Shown: piece by piece, positions 13,191-25,900 of the stretch
Position numbering within the stretch: position 1 is the stretch's first letter
Layout of the letters: the number at the start of each line of letters is the position of its first letter
Source: Coprinopsis marcescibilis
Taxonomy: Eukaryota; Basidiomycota; Agaricomycetes; Agaricales; Psathyrellaceae
Length of the DNA stretch: 64,000 nt
NCBI GenBank assembly: GCA_004369085.1
Contig: ML210160.1
Coordinates: forward strand, 149,830-213,829
Direction: 5' to 3'
Program-made: the position numbers and the translations under genes
The notes under the pieces: model-generated
Seen by the model: the letters and a program-made list of their open reading frames with translations, nothing else
Database searches by the model: none
Told to the model about the DNA's origin: nothing

Positions 13191-13689
13191 ATCTCGGGCA
13201 AGTCATGCAGCCTGAATCTCCACTTGACTGAGGCTGACAGTCGACGATACCTTGCGAAAGATTTTCGTATTGAATGTCTTAGTCCGACCTCGTCGTTATC
13301 TTCGTCCCATGGTGAACCTCCCAAAGCGCAGACATACTGCGACGTACATGAAGTCGAGGCTGCAACTAAAGGTGTGTCAGTCAATCATTATTTGAAATTG
13401 AACGAGAAACCTCGTATGTGGGTGAAAAATCCGATGACCCGGATTGGACGAGGGTTCTGAGGATAGTGCTGAATACTAGTAGGGCGATCTGCAGATCCCC
13501 TGAGGCTTTCGCGAAAGTAAAGCGTTGGCTGGAGTCCTCAGTCAAGAAATGAATGCCAAAGCGAGTCTTTGATAACCTTCAGGTTTTCGTTGTAACCTGT
13601 GATCGTGCCAGGCATTCCAGACTTTGCGGTGGGCGAACCAACCCTCCAACGGCAGCCGGCCGCAACCTATCCTACTTTGTGAGCTGTAG

Positions 13690-13880
13690 ATTGATTTGGG
13701 ATGTTGAAATCACTCCGCAACCGTCCTCTTCTCCAACACACTGCGTCCCACTCGACCATAGCAAATACGGAAGTGAGGCCATCAGTGTATACATTTCCTT
13801 CTCGTCGCTTCCATCTTCCATTGATTGGAATCACTGAAGGTGAGCGCTTTCTAGATATTCAAGCAGGAATAGGAACACGT
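13690..13880 (-). pseudogene. relic of the small secreted protein family
   Basis: On minus, about 13810-13720 reads VYTDGLTSVFAMVEWDAV and then breaks frame by two bases where the functional gene at 29903-30089 has VYTEGLASVFATVEWDAVL. The neighbouring part, 13815-13880 (cttccattgattggaatcac), matches 33000-33060 upstream of the third gene of that family. The fragment therefore joins sequence from two places in the 30-33 kb cluster, without the first exons. It is too short and frame-broken to be functional. Confidence 0.65.
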
Positions 13881-13929
13881 CAAGAGGTATCACTGACGTC
13901 GCGTCAGATCTTCATTGATTTGCTAGAGG

Positions 13930-14789
13930 TTATGATGGAGGGCGCCTACCAGCATCTTATGCGAATGGCATGTAGATATCAGAAAGCACATGAGCCCATT
14001 ATCACTGGGGTATCTAGCAGACACTTACTCTACTCGTGAAATTGACCAAACAAATTTGAAATTATGACGGCGCTTATTCCAACTTCACCCACGGGTAAGT
14101 CTCTGTCTGACCCTGTCCAACTGTTTCCCTTAATATTTGGTTCTGCTTCAAGTAATAAGTATGGGCGTTATCTATTCCACTGCTGGATGGAGATCTGTGA
14201 GATCCTCCTGTGAATAAGGGAGGTTATGTACCTGTAATCAAACCAATGCGGACATTCATTTGCTGTTACTTAAGCACATCTGTTTCTTCTGGAAATTCCT
14301 ACAGCGCTTAACCTCAAGATACGTACTCAATATGGCTTGACGTTGATTGACAGCCGCAAACCATGAGTCCTGAGATGTGGCATAGCAATATGAATATGGA
14401 GGTGTATATGGCACGAGGGCTCGTGCCCGGAAACAATACTTGCCGAACGCTCTCTGTGCAGTAGGAAACGAGGGCTCACTCAACGCCAGCCTCGCATTGG
14501 AGTATCTCCGGACATCAGGAGACCAAAGTTGCAGCATCCGCGCAACGTGCAGACATTCAGAATGGAATGTCAGGAACGCGATGAGTATCACTGCTCAACA
14601 GTCCAAAGCAATCTCCGTGCTAATTACAATTACTATAGTGAGATCTTGGGAACAAACGCATGACGGAACCATGCTGATATCTCTCAACACGAGTAGTCGC
14701 CGTCGCATGACCTTGCTGCCATTACCCACTACCGCCTACCAGTTACATCGGTTTTTTCTTTCCCCCCAACCGACTCTTTCACTCCGGCT
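13930..14789. repeat. upstream flank module of copy B (promoter and 5' region)
   Basis: Parallels 22110-22954 before copy C over its whole length. Examples are atgacggcgcttattccaac at about 14065 against atgacggcgcctattccaac at 22213, and the gcttaacctcaag stretch at 14308 against 22470. A shorter third copy ends near 21600. Because it lies directly ahead of two intact genes in equivalent position, it probably holds their promoters and 5' UTRs. The last 120 bases before the ATG are well conserved. Confidence 0.65.
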
Positions 14790-17700
14790 ATGGACAGGGC
14801 AACTGAGGCTCACGACGCCCAAGGACGTCATGGTAAGACTTTACACGCTTAAACCTATATTACCACCTCAACAATTGCTCAGGCGCCGCCCGGGCCATGG
14901 AAAATGACGATGATGATGGTAGGATTACCGTCGAGCCTCGTACAAAGGCAGCGCCCAAGAACACTTCCTCAGCCGCCGCCCAAGCCATGGACGATGGGGA
15001 AATTACTGTCGAGCCTCGTATGAAGGCAGCCCCGAAGGCTGAGAACGCAAGGGAGCATTGCGCCGGTTGCTACTGCGCGAAAGAGCCCCCTAAACTCGAG
15101 ATTGTCATCGATATGTGTGGCACTCATCAAAAGAACGGCCGCAATCTCATAATTTGCATCGACGGCACTGCTAACCAGTTTGGCAATCAGGTAAGGTCGA
15201 TGCCGGGTAACACTTGAATGACACTCACCCATGTCTGTAGAATACGAATGTCATCGAATTATACAACCTACTTTTGAAGGATCCTGAAGATGAACAGCTC
15301 ACCTGGTACAACAGTGGGATCGGCATGTACGCTGAACCGCATTGGAGGTCCCTGAGATATTTGCTTCAGGTTCTGCTCCACAAAATTGATCTGGCCATCG
15401 CTTGGTTCGTTCCATTTATGCTGCCCTTAAATTTCTCGCTCCCTTTCTAACACGTACTTACCTAGGAACAGGAACTTCGACAAGACTATACTCGGTGCCT
15501 ATGCATGGCTTGCAGAGAACAATCGGAAAGGGGACTGCATCTATCTCTTTGGTGAGTTGATTCAATGGCCCGTCGGACATCTACTCACCGTTGACACCAT
15601 GGCAGGTTTCTCAAGAGGAGCCTTTCAAGTCCGCGCGCTCTCTGCCATGATTGACCAGGCAAGACTCTAGATTGAACACTAATGGCAAATGTATTCATTA
15701 GTTTGTCAACTAGGTCGGCCTTATCTACAAGGGGAACGAGATGCAGATTCCTTTGTGCGTACAAGTTATATCTGCTTGCGTGAGCATTGAATGATCGACT
15801 GTGGGTTTCCAGCGCCTACCAGCTTTACGCTCGATCTGGAGATGCAGCCCAGCGGGTCAAGAAAGTCGGCACCAGCGAGCATGTTTCAAAAACCGAGAGG
15901 TTCAAGAAGGCTTTCTCGCGTGACGTCAAGGTTCATTTTGTCGGAGCATGGTAAACTGTACATGTATTTTCCATTCGACCGACATGTTCTCATTGTGTTC
16001 CAATACCGCCAGGGACACCGTCTCCTCCATCGGGACCGCACGTGGAAAACACACGCTTCCAGGGACAACCGAGGGCATGCAGCATGTATGCTACTTCCGC
16101 CATGCACTGGCATTGGATGAGCGGAGGGTCAAGTTCCTTCCTGAATATGCATGGGGAGGCTCGGCTGTCGATAGGAGAAGTAATGATTCCCCCGCTAACC
16201 AGAGCAGAGATTTGTGCGTCGATTATCTTTATCATATTGGCGGGGATGATCAGCTGACTCTTTGTCGGACAAAAGGGGCAAGACGAAGGAGTCGGACACT
16301 GGGCCACCGCACACGGTTGAGACATGGTTCCCTGGGACCCACTCGGATATGTGAGCACATATCGAATATCATCGGGATTTGTTGCTGATCAGACACCTCA
16401 TAGTGGCGGAGGTAACCGACAGAACGAGGGGATGGATCGCAGTAGGCCACCTTTGCGATGGATGGTATCCGAGGCGAGGGCAGCAGGCCTTCGCACGCGA
16501 GATTTCGATCGCGAACTTTTGCCTAAAGAACACATCGAGATCAAAGAATCACTGACTGGGGTGTGGCACCTGTTCGAGCTGCTCCCATTTTTGCGTCTAA
16601 CGTACACTGTACGGCCGGAGGGCGGTTCTGTTAGAGCCCTAACTCGAAGGTTTGTTGTCTGTCTTCTGTAACTTGGATCAGATCTCTTATGGTACTCTCT
16701 ATGATAGGCCGCATTGCTTGGCAAGCAGAAAGATACATCCTGGCCAGAAGATCCACCCCGCCGTCCTTGTGGAGGAGATGAGAACAAGTTACCTTCCTCA
16801 GGCGCGTCTGGCATCCGAAAATCCTCGGTCGTTGCGAGCCAGGGTTCGAAGTGATCAAGGTGGGCGCAAAGCGTTCTGGGATGAAATTCGAAAGGATGGC
16901 CTCAAGAACACCGATGGTTGGCTTCTAGAGGATCTGTTATCATCTGCTCCAACTGCAGTGCGGCGTTTCGTCGAGGGAGATGATCTCAATTCCGTCATTG
17001 AGCAAATCGTGGGCTTTGGTGTGTATTGATCTGTAATCTAAGCGCAGCTGTCCTAATTGCAGGATCCCCCGCAGAGAACGGACCACATGCTCTAATCGGG
17101 GCTTTCATTGAGGCCCTCGAGCAGGATAGCCACCACGGCAACGACCAATCAGCCACTCGGCCATCTATCTACCAAATTTCGAATGACAAGAAATGTTACC
17201 TTTTGGATCACGTGCTGCAATCCACTCAAACGAGTAGCAACGACACTCTCATGCCCGTGAAAGCAATCAAGCCTTTTGTTAACAGCCTTCTGACCAGAGG
17301 TACGGAGGACCACAAAAGAGTTGCACGCAAACTCTTGCAACTTTACAACAGTAAGTGCTACCACCGCCATCTACAAAGCCAAGGCTAATTCGGGAACATC
17401 AATAGTGTGCATTCTGCAGCTCAAAGGACACACACTCTTTGTCACATCAGTTGCTTTCACATCGGATTGCAAACATGTTGTTTCCGGCTCATCGGACAAG
17501 ACCATTCGGATCTGGAATGCAGCTACCGGACAGGGAGTGGGGAAGCCGCTGCGAGGGCACAAGAATTGGATTTGGTCTGTTGCAGTTTCATCTGACGGCC
17601 AGCGAATCGTATCCGGCTCAGATGACAACACGGTCCGGATTTGGGACGCACGGACGGGACAAGAGTTAGCACCTTCGCCGTTGAGAGGGAGCGCACAGAT

Positions 17701-18322
17701 TTTGTCTGTTGCAATTTCTCCTGATGGGTCGCGAATCATCGCTGGGTCCGCAGATGGAACGATCCATGTGTGGGATGCGGAGACTGGGAAATCCGCTATC
17801 CCACCACTAAAAGGGCATGAACACCTGGTGCGATCGGTTGCGATATCCCGTGATGGCAATCGGATTGTATCAGGCTCTAATGATTGTACTGTTCGTGTCT
17901 GGGATATCAGGTCAGGGGCGGAGGTCATGAAGATGACGGGACACACGAACTGGGTCCTGAGTATAGCCATCTCACCGGATGGGTCAAAGATAGTGTCGGG
18001 ATCGGGGGATCGGACGGTGCGCATTTGGGATGCGAAGACGGGGCAGCAGGCTGGGGAAGCATTGCGTGGCCACACAGACTGGGTCAGGTCCGTGGTGTTT
18101 TCACCTGATGGCAGGCGAATCGTGTCTGGATCGAATGACAGAACCATCAAAATTTGGGACGTGGAGACGGGGAAGCAGGTGGGGAAGCCGCTGAAGGGAC
18201 ACACATCTTATGTTTGCTCTGTGGCAATTTCATTGGATGGCAAGCTGATTGCGTCTGGGTCGGATGACGAGACCGTTCTGATCTGGGATGGCGAGCTAGT
18301 TAACACATTGTCGATGCTGTAG
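14790..18322 (+). CDS. DUF2235 (Tle1-like) hydrolase fused to WD40 propeller, copy B
   Basis: Thirteen exons: 14790-14832, 14883-15190, 15241-15404, 15472-15551, 15606-15658, 15714-15754, 15813-15950, 16013-16213, 16276-16350, 16404-16649, 16708-17018, 17063-17350, 17406-18322. They total 2865 nt, so 954 aa, in one frame. Residues about 15-80 hold two copies of a VEPRxKAAPK unit, then a Cys-rich patch (HCAGCYC). The hydrolase starts at ICIDGTANQF (Asp about 108), has the nucleophile elbow GFSRGA (Ser about 201), and ends with WFPGTHSDIGGG (about 360-371). A helical middle region of about 280 residues follows, then seven WD40 repeats (about 655-950). DUF2235 domains include phospholipases of the Tle1 class, so lipid hydrolysis is inferred. 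No signal peptide is seen, so it is probably cytosolic. Intron 5 uses a GC donor. Copy C has the same plan. Confidence 0.88.
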
Positions 18323-20450
18323 AATTACATAGATGCAAATCGAACACTTTGCCCTCTGCATGACACCGTGGGAATGGCGTGGACTCGTCGTCACTGTACC
18401 GCACAGAACTCAACCACGTCCTTCACCGTCGAGCTCAACGACGATGAGCCTCTCCGGCAGCGTCCACTACCACCTCCCGCCCTTTTTGCCGCCCCACTCA
18501 GGCGAGCTCTTTGAACGGCTATTCGACGAAAATGCAGGCCAAGAGCAACGACATAATTGCCGGCACCAACCGATTCAGACGTGCCCGTTCTAATGGTCCC
18601 GGCAGAAAACCGAAGGAAAAGGCCGTCTACAGGCATGGTTCGAGCACAGCGTCCTCCTGCCCAGGATGTATGCCGTCAATTCGCCTTGCAGAATCCCGTG
18701 ATGCTGCTTTCGGGTGATGTGGCATGTGCGAGAGTCTTCTACACAGCACTTGGGGGCATTGCTGGCGGTCATCCTGGCGTCACCACTGGTGGGTAGAATT
18801 GACAAAGGACATGACTCACGGGAATACACAACTCATTCTTTCCAGATGGCGACAACCCCGAAGATATCCGTAGGTTCTCCAGGAGAGTATGAGTAGCGAA
18901 CCGAACCTATGCCGCCGGTCAGGATCGAGCTACCACTTCGGTTTTTGCCTGGAATAGGTGAGTCTTGTCTGTTTATCATCAGGTTTGCTGCACTCACCAC
19001 GATTATCCAGCAAATCCTGGCTTCGCCAGACCTGCCAGTCCTACACGTTGGCCAGCTCCTCATCACCTTCTCCCCCGAATCTCCTTGCCGCCGTCGCCCT
19101 TCTGGACGGAGCCCAATCAGACCAGAACGCACAATCGAGCAAAGCATCCTTCAACGGTGTGCCAGTAATCCCACTGGGAGCGGAATTTCCGCTTATATCG
19201 CCATCGACACCTCGGAAGTGCTCAGTATCCGAGACGGCTCTTGCTGACAGTGATGTGCGACGAGGATGACACTTGGGCGCTTGGGGAGCAAAAGGGATAG
19301 CAGTGGTGTCTCGAAGCCAACTGCTGGCGAAGATGCGACGCTCCGAACGGTGTACGGACATCATTTTCTAGAGCCGTCGAGTCATTCTTACTCGTCATTT
19401 AACGCTTTGGGTCGACGGATGGAGGCTGTGGAGGTGGGGATCCCTTTTCAAATCTGGGTGACGCTGTCTGGTGTGAAACCGACGGGGATCAGGTCGAGGT
19501 TCCAGAGAACGAGCACCTAGGCAGATGTTTTTGACGGAGATTTGGGTGTATCAGAGAGACGGAGTTCGAGTGCGAGGCAACACTTTCTTTAAACCTGCTG
19601 AGACGGACGGCAGGCACTTGGGAGAGGATCGCGTGAAGGAAGGCGAGGTCGACGTCTGTGCGTTTCGTTGGAAGGAGGGGCGGGCTTGGCTTTATTTTTG
19701 GTTTCGTTCGATGGTGTGTGGTCCGGTTGTGAGGATTCTGTCCATATATCGCAATGAACATATTCTCGCACTCCTTCTCCTTGTCCCCTCCTCCGCTTTT
19801 CGTCGCTCATAACAACTTTCATCGCACTAATAAGCGCCTTGTTCGAGCACACTGGCGATTTTAGAGCCATTGGACACGGGGCTGGGCACAACCTTGGTGA
19901 ATAGGTAAAGGAGACGCACCGAGGTTCGAAATCGAAGTACCTAAGTCAATATCCGCATTTTTAGTCTTTTACTTGCTGATAATCTCGTCTGGCTGATTTT
20001 GAGGACCATCGTGATTTGTCACACTATAATATCCTTACCACGGATCCTCGCACACCAATCTGAAACCCATTGTCGAATTATGCACATCAAAGCTTTGTGA
20101 AAACTGGGTATTCACCGAATATCTATATTCTTCGCCGGGACTGTGCTGAACATTGATGTGCGTGGGGATCTGCGATGAAGATTGCTCTGAAGGCCGGTAT
20201 GTCCGAGCCAGATTACCACCAAGGCGTCCGAGTCCTGATCTCAGCTGGTGCGTAGATAACTGAGCATGTGGCGCGATACGCACTGCCTGCCCTGGAAATT
20301 TTGATGTTCGGCTAAGTGATTCGACGTTGTCCCGTCGTCGTCGGGAGGCCTCCCTTGAAGCGCACGACAGAGTAGAAACGTCGAGTTTGGAGAGTGAGGT
20401 GTTTCCGTCAGTATTCGAGACGAACATACCAGCGATGCTTGAGCCGACTT
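18323..20450. repeat. downstream flank module, copy B
   Basis: The first part (18330-18960) matches 26810-27450 after copy C, including gcatgacaccgtgggaatgg. The second part (18955-20050) matches the modules after A and C. One plus frame near 18445 reads MSLSGSVHYHLPPFLPPH and copy C has the related MSLFDNIYYYLPSVLPPH, but both soon stop or shift. On minus, 20035-20427 is open for 130 codons with no known motif. I regard the block as a duplicated, decaying flank rather than an annotated gene. Confidence 0.65.
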
Positions 20451-21215
20451 GAGGAGGGTTCTGAAGCTCGGCTTGTGTGTGCGTTGACAGTGTTGTGCAT
20501 CAGGAGGAGCAACGAAGCCTAATAGGGCGACTTCCAGGGCCGGTCCCTATGAGTGTTGTCTCGTACGAGTAGCATCTGAAATTCAAAGGTTAAGCAAGCA
20601 ACAAAGCGTACTACCCTTGCTGGTATCGTCCATCATACGGCCCCCCCTTGGAGCCTGTGGCACCAAACTTGGGGTTAACTGGTCAATCAGCCAGCGGCAA
20701 TTGGACCTCCCATCCCAGACATATCATTATCCTACTTTGCGAGTTCGATGACTTCAAGCATGTTAGCGAGCGAACTGCAGATTGGGATGTCGATCATGGT
20801 TACTGCGGACTGTTGGCGCTTGTTCAAGACGGACGCGATGTGGAGAACCCGTCTTGGCTGAGCGCAGCCGTATTCACCTACTTCGATCGATCACCCACGC
20901 CGATGCGCGCCTATTCCGTATCCCAGCTCCACCTTCCACATTTCTCCAAAACTATACAGTTTATAGGCGGAGCTTCGGAATGTACCGGTTATAAGTATAT
21001 ATACAGTAGATACATACTTTGTACGACAGTTTTCTGATGCCCTTCGGCCAGGATCTCACCAATCACACTCATACTTCATGTCTCGCTTTCGGGTTCACTG
21101 GCACGCGAGTGAACCCTATATTCTTGTTTGAGCCTACGCGTTACGTAGCCTCACAGCGACGACAAAGTTGCATGGCAATGGTCAGAACGAACATACGGGG
21201 TTAGGATTTGGATAG
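20451..21215. other. region without a recognised gene
   Basis: A plus frame at 20648-21037 is open for 129 codons, but it has no motif and no counterpart near copies A or C. Nothing else stands out. Confidence 0.25.
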
Positions 21216-21602
21216 TCAATGAACATACCGGCGGGATTTCCTCCACAATTCTTCGTGGACAACCTGCAATCGAGGGATACAATAAGGTCTACACCAAGAT
21301 GTGCGAGTTGTTATTGAACTGTTCGATACCAGGTAAACGACTTTGGAAAGATGCTGGTGACGTTTGTAACGACGATACATCGATCGATGAGCGTCCTGGT
21401 AGCAAACAATGCGCAGGCTGAATACCCTGACTCCGAGAGCAGACAGCTCGATCATCATGTATATCTCTTGCGCCTCTGCTGGCAATTCGGAAACAAAGAC
21501 TGCCATGTCACCCGGATAGCTCGTTGCTCTGCGACCAAGATTTGAAAGCATCACCGAGACGCTTATTTCAACCTCACCCAAGGGAAAGCCCCTGTCTGTC
21601 AC
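21216..21602 (-). CDS. unknown 128-codon open frame, doubtful gene
   Basis: Open from MTDRGFPLGEVEIS to the stop at 21216. The first half is rich in hydrophobic and acidic residues (SELPAEAQEIYMMIELSALG); I recognise no domain. The 5' part of this ORF (about 21480-21600) has decayed counterparts upstream of copies B (around 14050-14110) and C (around 22090-22260), where the frame is broken. It may be the best preserved version of a small duplicated gene, or a chance frame inside the upstream module. Confidence 0.25.
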   Translation of the reverse strand: MTDRGFPLGEVEISVSVMLSNLGRRATSYPGDMAVFVSELPAEAQEIYMMIELSALGVRVFSLRIVCYQDAHRSMYRRYKRHQHLSKVVYLVSNSSITTRTSWCRPYCIPRLQVVHEELWRKSRRYVH

Positions 21603-22954
21603 TAACTTTCCAGCCTTTCCTCTTGATATGTAGTATTAAGATTATCTGGCTCTGTTTCAAGTAGTGTCAGGCCGTTCTTGATACGACCGGGTGACGGAGA
21701 TCTGCGAAATTCCGTGGTTGGTGCATGGGCGCTTGTTGTGACGTGGAATTTGAATTGGGAACCGAGTAATCTATGGAATGTTTAATGTTGCTATCTAGTC
21801 AACGTTTTTCTTATCTTTAAGGCTCCTTTGTGGGAGCATGACGACTACGACACAGCTGAAGTGTTGAATACCTGATCTGTCCTGGCGAAATGTGGTCACA
21901 GTCGATATGTAGCGAGGTGGAGGTGTGGACCCCATGAGGCATCCCGATCAAGAGTGCTCAGACGTCCCAGCTATGTGTACGCATGATGCAAGCGCTCAGA
22001 CATAGCTGCATGGTGGAGGGCAGGCTCAATCGTTCTGTCAAGTATTGCCCTATGTCCATTTCGTTTCATTCTATGAAATGTAGAAACGCACACATAATTC
22101 TTCAAATACCCCCCGAGAGCAGAAACCTCGGCCACGGTGTGAGCCCTCCATCACTATGTATCTAGCAGGCACTTACTCGACTCATGAAATTGGCCAAAAA
22201 GATTGGAACTCATGACGGCGCCTATTCCAACCTCACCCACGGTTAAGGCTCTGTCTGGCGTTCCCTGACCAACTGCCCTTACCGTCTGGTTTTACTTCGA
22301 ATAACAAGTAGGTATGGGAGCTGTCAGCCATCGTTGAACAGAAACCTGCGAGATCTCCGATGTATAACGGAGTTATTATGTACCTGTATTCAAACCATCC
22401 CGGCGTGATCGGGATAATTCTTATTCATTCGCTGTTGAGTGCATTTGTTCCTTCTAGAATATCATACAGCGCTTAACCTCAAGGTACACTCAATATGATC
22501 TGTTGTGGCTCGACGTTTATTGACAGCCGCAAACCATGAGTCTTGAGATGTCACATAACAATATGGAGGTGGATTTGGCACAACTCGGAGGGCTCCTGAC
22601 CGTAAACCTTGTCCCGAACGTTGTCTGTTCAGTATTAGAAAACGAGGCGCTCACTCATCGCCAGCCTCACATTGGAGGGACGAGTCCTGAGTCTGCAACA
22701 TGCGCACAATGTACAGGCATCGAGGGAAGAATTTCAGCAATGTGATCAGTACATATCACTGCTCAACAGTCCAAAACAATCTCCGCGCTAATCACAGTTA
22801 GACCTTGGGAACATACGCATGACAGAGACGTGTGGATATCTCTCAACACGAGTGGTCTGCGCCGTCGCATGACCTTTCTGCCATTACCCACTACCGCCTA
22901 CCAGTTACATTGTTTTGTTATTTCCCTCCTCCAACCAACTCTTTCGCTCCGGCC
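21603..22954. repeat. upstream flank of copy C, including the module shared with copy B
   Basis: 21603-22080 shows no recognisable coding content. From about 22110 to the ATG at 22955 the sequence follows 13990-14789 ahead of copy B, with the same order of landmarks and small indels. The likely promoter and leader of copy C lie here. Confidence 0.55.
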
Positions 22955-25900
22955 ATGGACAGGTCAGCCAAGGCCCACGACGCCCGAGGACTTCATGGTA
23001 AGACTTCACACTCTTAAAGCTATATTACCACCTCAACAATTTGCCCAGGCGCCGCCCGGGCCATGGGCGGTGGCGATGGTGGGATTACCATCGAGCCTCG
23101 TATAAAGGCAGCGCCCAAGAACTCTTTATCAGCCGCCGCCCAAGCCATGGATGATGGGGAAACTAATGTCGAGCCTCCTATGAAGGCAGCCCCGAAGGCA
23201 GATAAAGGAAAAGAGCACTGCGGGTGCTGCTACGGTGCAACCACCCCTCCCAAAGTCGAGATCGTGATCGATACCTGTGGCTCTGAGTCTCATCACAAAA
23301 ACAGCCGCAATCTCATCATTTGCATCGACGGCACTGCCAACCAGTTTGGCGATCAGGTATGAGAGCTTGAGATCCTAATGTTCTATCTCCCCGATTCTCT
23401 GCCTTTATAGAATACAAACGTCATCGAGTTATACAACCTACTTTTGAAGGGGCCCAATGACCGGCAGCTCACCTGGTACAACAGTGGAATTGGCACATAT
23501 GCTGAGCCACATTGGAGGTCGTTGGAGTACTGGCTTCAAGTCCTCTATCACAAGATTGATCTTTTAATTGCTTGGTACGTATCCTTGCTAAGCCGTCTTT
23601 CCCACTTCGCACTCTGCAACATTTACCTAGGAACTTTGACAAAACGTTGCTAGCAGCCTATCGTTGGCTTGCAGACAACTACGAGGAGGGGGACCGTATT
23701 TATCTCTTCGGTGAGCTGACTCTACAACGTCCCAGGGCCCCTGCTACGTTCCTGACGCCGACGTAATCAGGCTTTTCCAGGGGAGCGTTTCAAGTTCGAG
23801 CTCTCTCTGCAATGATCGACAAGGTCTGAGAGGGTCGAATTTACCTTCGTTTATTGGTAGAGCTCACACGAAATCTTTACAGGTTGGCCTTATCTACAAG
23901 GGAAACGAGCTACAGATTCCTTTGTGCGTTGACTTCACCTCCTCCATTTACGTGACCATTATCAACCCATTTTGTTCATTCGCAGTGCATACCAGCTGTA
24001 CGCTCGATCCGGAACCGAAGATACATCCCAGCCCCAGCCGGTCAAGAAAGATGACGACAAATCTGGTTCGATGACATCGAGGTTCAAGAAGATATTCTCT
24101 TTCGGGAATTCACCGAAGGTGGTCAAGAAAGTTGGCACGGGAGAGTACGTCTCAAAGACAGAGAGGTTCAAGAAAGCATTCGCACGTGAGGTGAGGGTGC
24201 ATTTTGTCGGAGCATGGTAGGTTGTACATGTATAGTTTAATTGGACCAATGTTCTCATCGCTCCAATACTGCCAGGGATACCGTCTCCTCCATTGGTATT
24301 GCTCGTGGAAAGCGCGTGCTACCCGGGACGACCGATGGCATGCGACATGTATGCTACTTTCGCCATGCACTGGCGTTGGATGAGCGGAGGGTCAAGTTCC
24401 TTCCAGAATATGCATGGGGAGGCTCTCACAACGACAGGAGGATGAAGGACACCTCCAAGCAGGAGACCCGGGACAGCGACCAGTATGTTATGTATGTCTT
24501 TCTCATTTTGGTCACATTTATCAATCGAAAGCTATAAAAAACAGGGGGGACAAGACGATTGGCACTGAGAACGGAGAACAGATTCCCATATTGGACATCG
24601 GGGGCAAAGTGAAGGACACTAAGAACAGTGACAGGTATGTCAAAGATCTATCTCAGTCTGGCTGCGATGATCAGTTAATTCCCATATCCAACAAAAGGGG
24701 GAAAGAGAGTAGTAACACTGAGCAACCACCGCACACCATTGAGACATGGTTCCCTGGCACACATTCGGATATGTACGCATACCCACTCCTTTTGGGGATT
24801 TATTGCTAATTAAATAGCTTCCAGTGGTGGTGGTAACAGGCAGAACGAAGGCATGGATCGCAGCAGGCCTCCTCTGCGATGGATGGTATCCGAGGCGAAG
24901 GCAGCCGGCCTTCGCACTCGAGAATTTGATCGCGAGCTTTTGCCTAAGGAACATATAGAGATCAAAGAGTCACTGAATGGGGTGTGGCATCTGTTCGAGC
25001 TACTCCCATTTGTGCGTCTAACCTACACCGCACGGCTACAGGGCAGAGTCCTGACTCGAAGGTTCGTTGTCTGTCCTGTGTATCTCTGATGAGACGCCCG
25101 TATGTAATGATGCTACGATAGGCCGCACTGCTGGGCAAGTAGAAAGATTCATCCTGGCCAGAAGATCCACCCTGCGGTCCTTGTGGAGGAGATGAGGACG
25201 AGTTACCTTCCTCAGGCGCGTCTGGCATCGCAGCATCCTCGGTCGTTGCTAACCAGGCTGCGGAGTGACAAACACGGGCGCAATGAGTTCTGGAATGCGA
25301 TTCGAGAGGATGGACTCAAGAACACCAAGGGTTGGCTTCTGGAGGACCTGTTATCATCTGCTCGAATTGCGGTGCGGCGTTTCGTCGAGGGGGAGGATGT
25401 CAATCTGCTAATTTCGCAAATCATGGGCTTTGGTGTGTATTAATTTTGAATCTAAGTCTGCATCAGCTCGTCGTACTAATGGCTGCATCTTCGCAGGGAA
25501 CGGGCCAGAGGCTATAGTCTGGGCTGTCATCGAGGTTCTAGAGGAGGATAGCTACCGTGACGATGACCAAACAACTACTCGGCCGTCTATCTGCCAGATT
25601 TCGGACGACAAGAAATGTTACCTTCTGGATCGAGTGCTGCAATCCACTCAAACGAGTCGCCACGGCACTCTTGTGCCCGTGAAAGCAATCAAGCCTTTTG
25701 TTGACAGCCTTCTAGCTCGAGGTACGGAGGAACATAAAAGAGTTGCACGCAAATTCTTGGAACTTTGTGACAGTAAGTGCTACTACCCCATTTACAAAGC
25801 CAAGGTTAAATCGGGAACGTCGACAGTGTGCATTCTGCAGCTCAAAGGGCACACAAACGTGGTCACATCAGTTGCTTTCACACCGGATTGCAAAAATGTT

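Noticed and set aside
17371..18204. 277-codon minus-strand open frame opposite the WD40 repeats
   Set aside because: It is the antisense shadow of a highly repetitive, biased coding sequence; similar shadows occur opposite copies A and C and show no independent motif.
19525..19812. Plus frame EIWVYQRDGVRVRGN... shared by the downstream modules as a small gene
   Set aside because: The frame breaks in the copy C module and there is no consistent start. Conservation reflects recent duplication rather than proven coding constraint.
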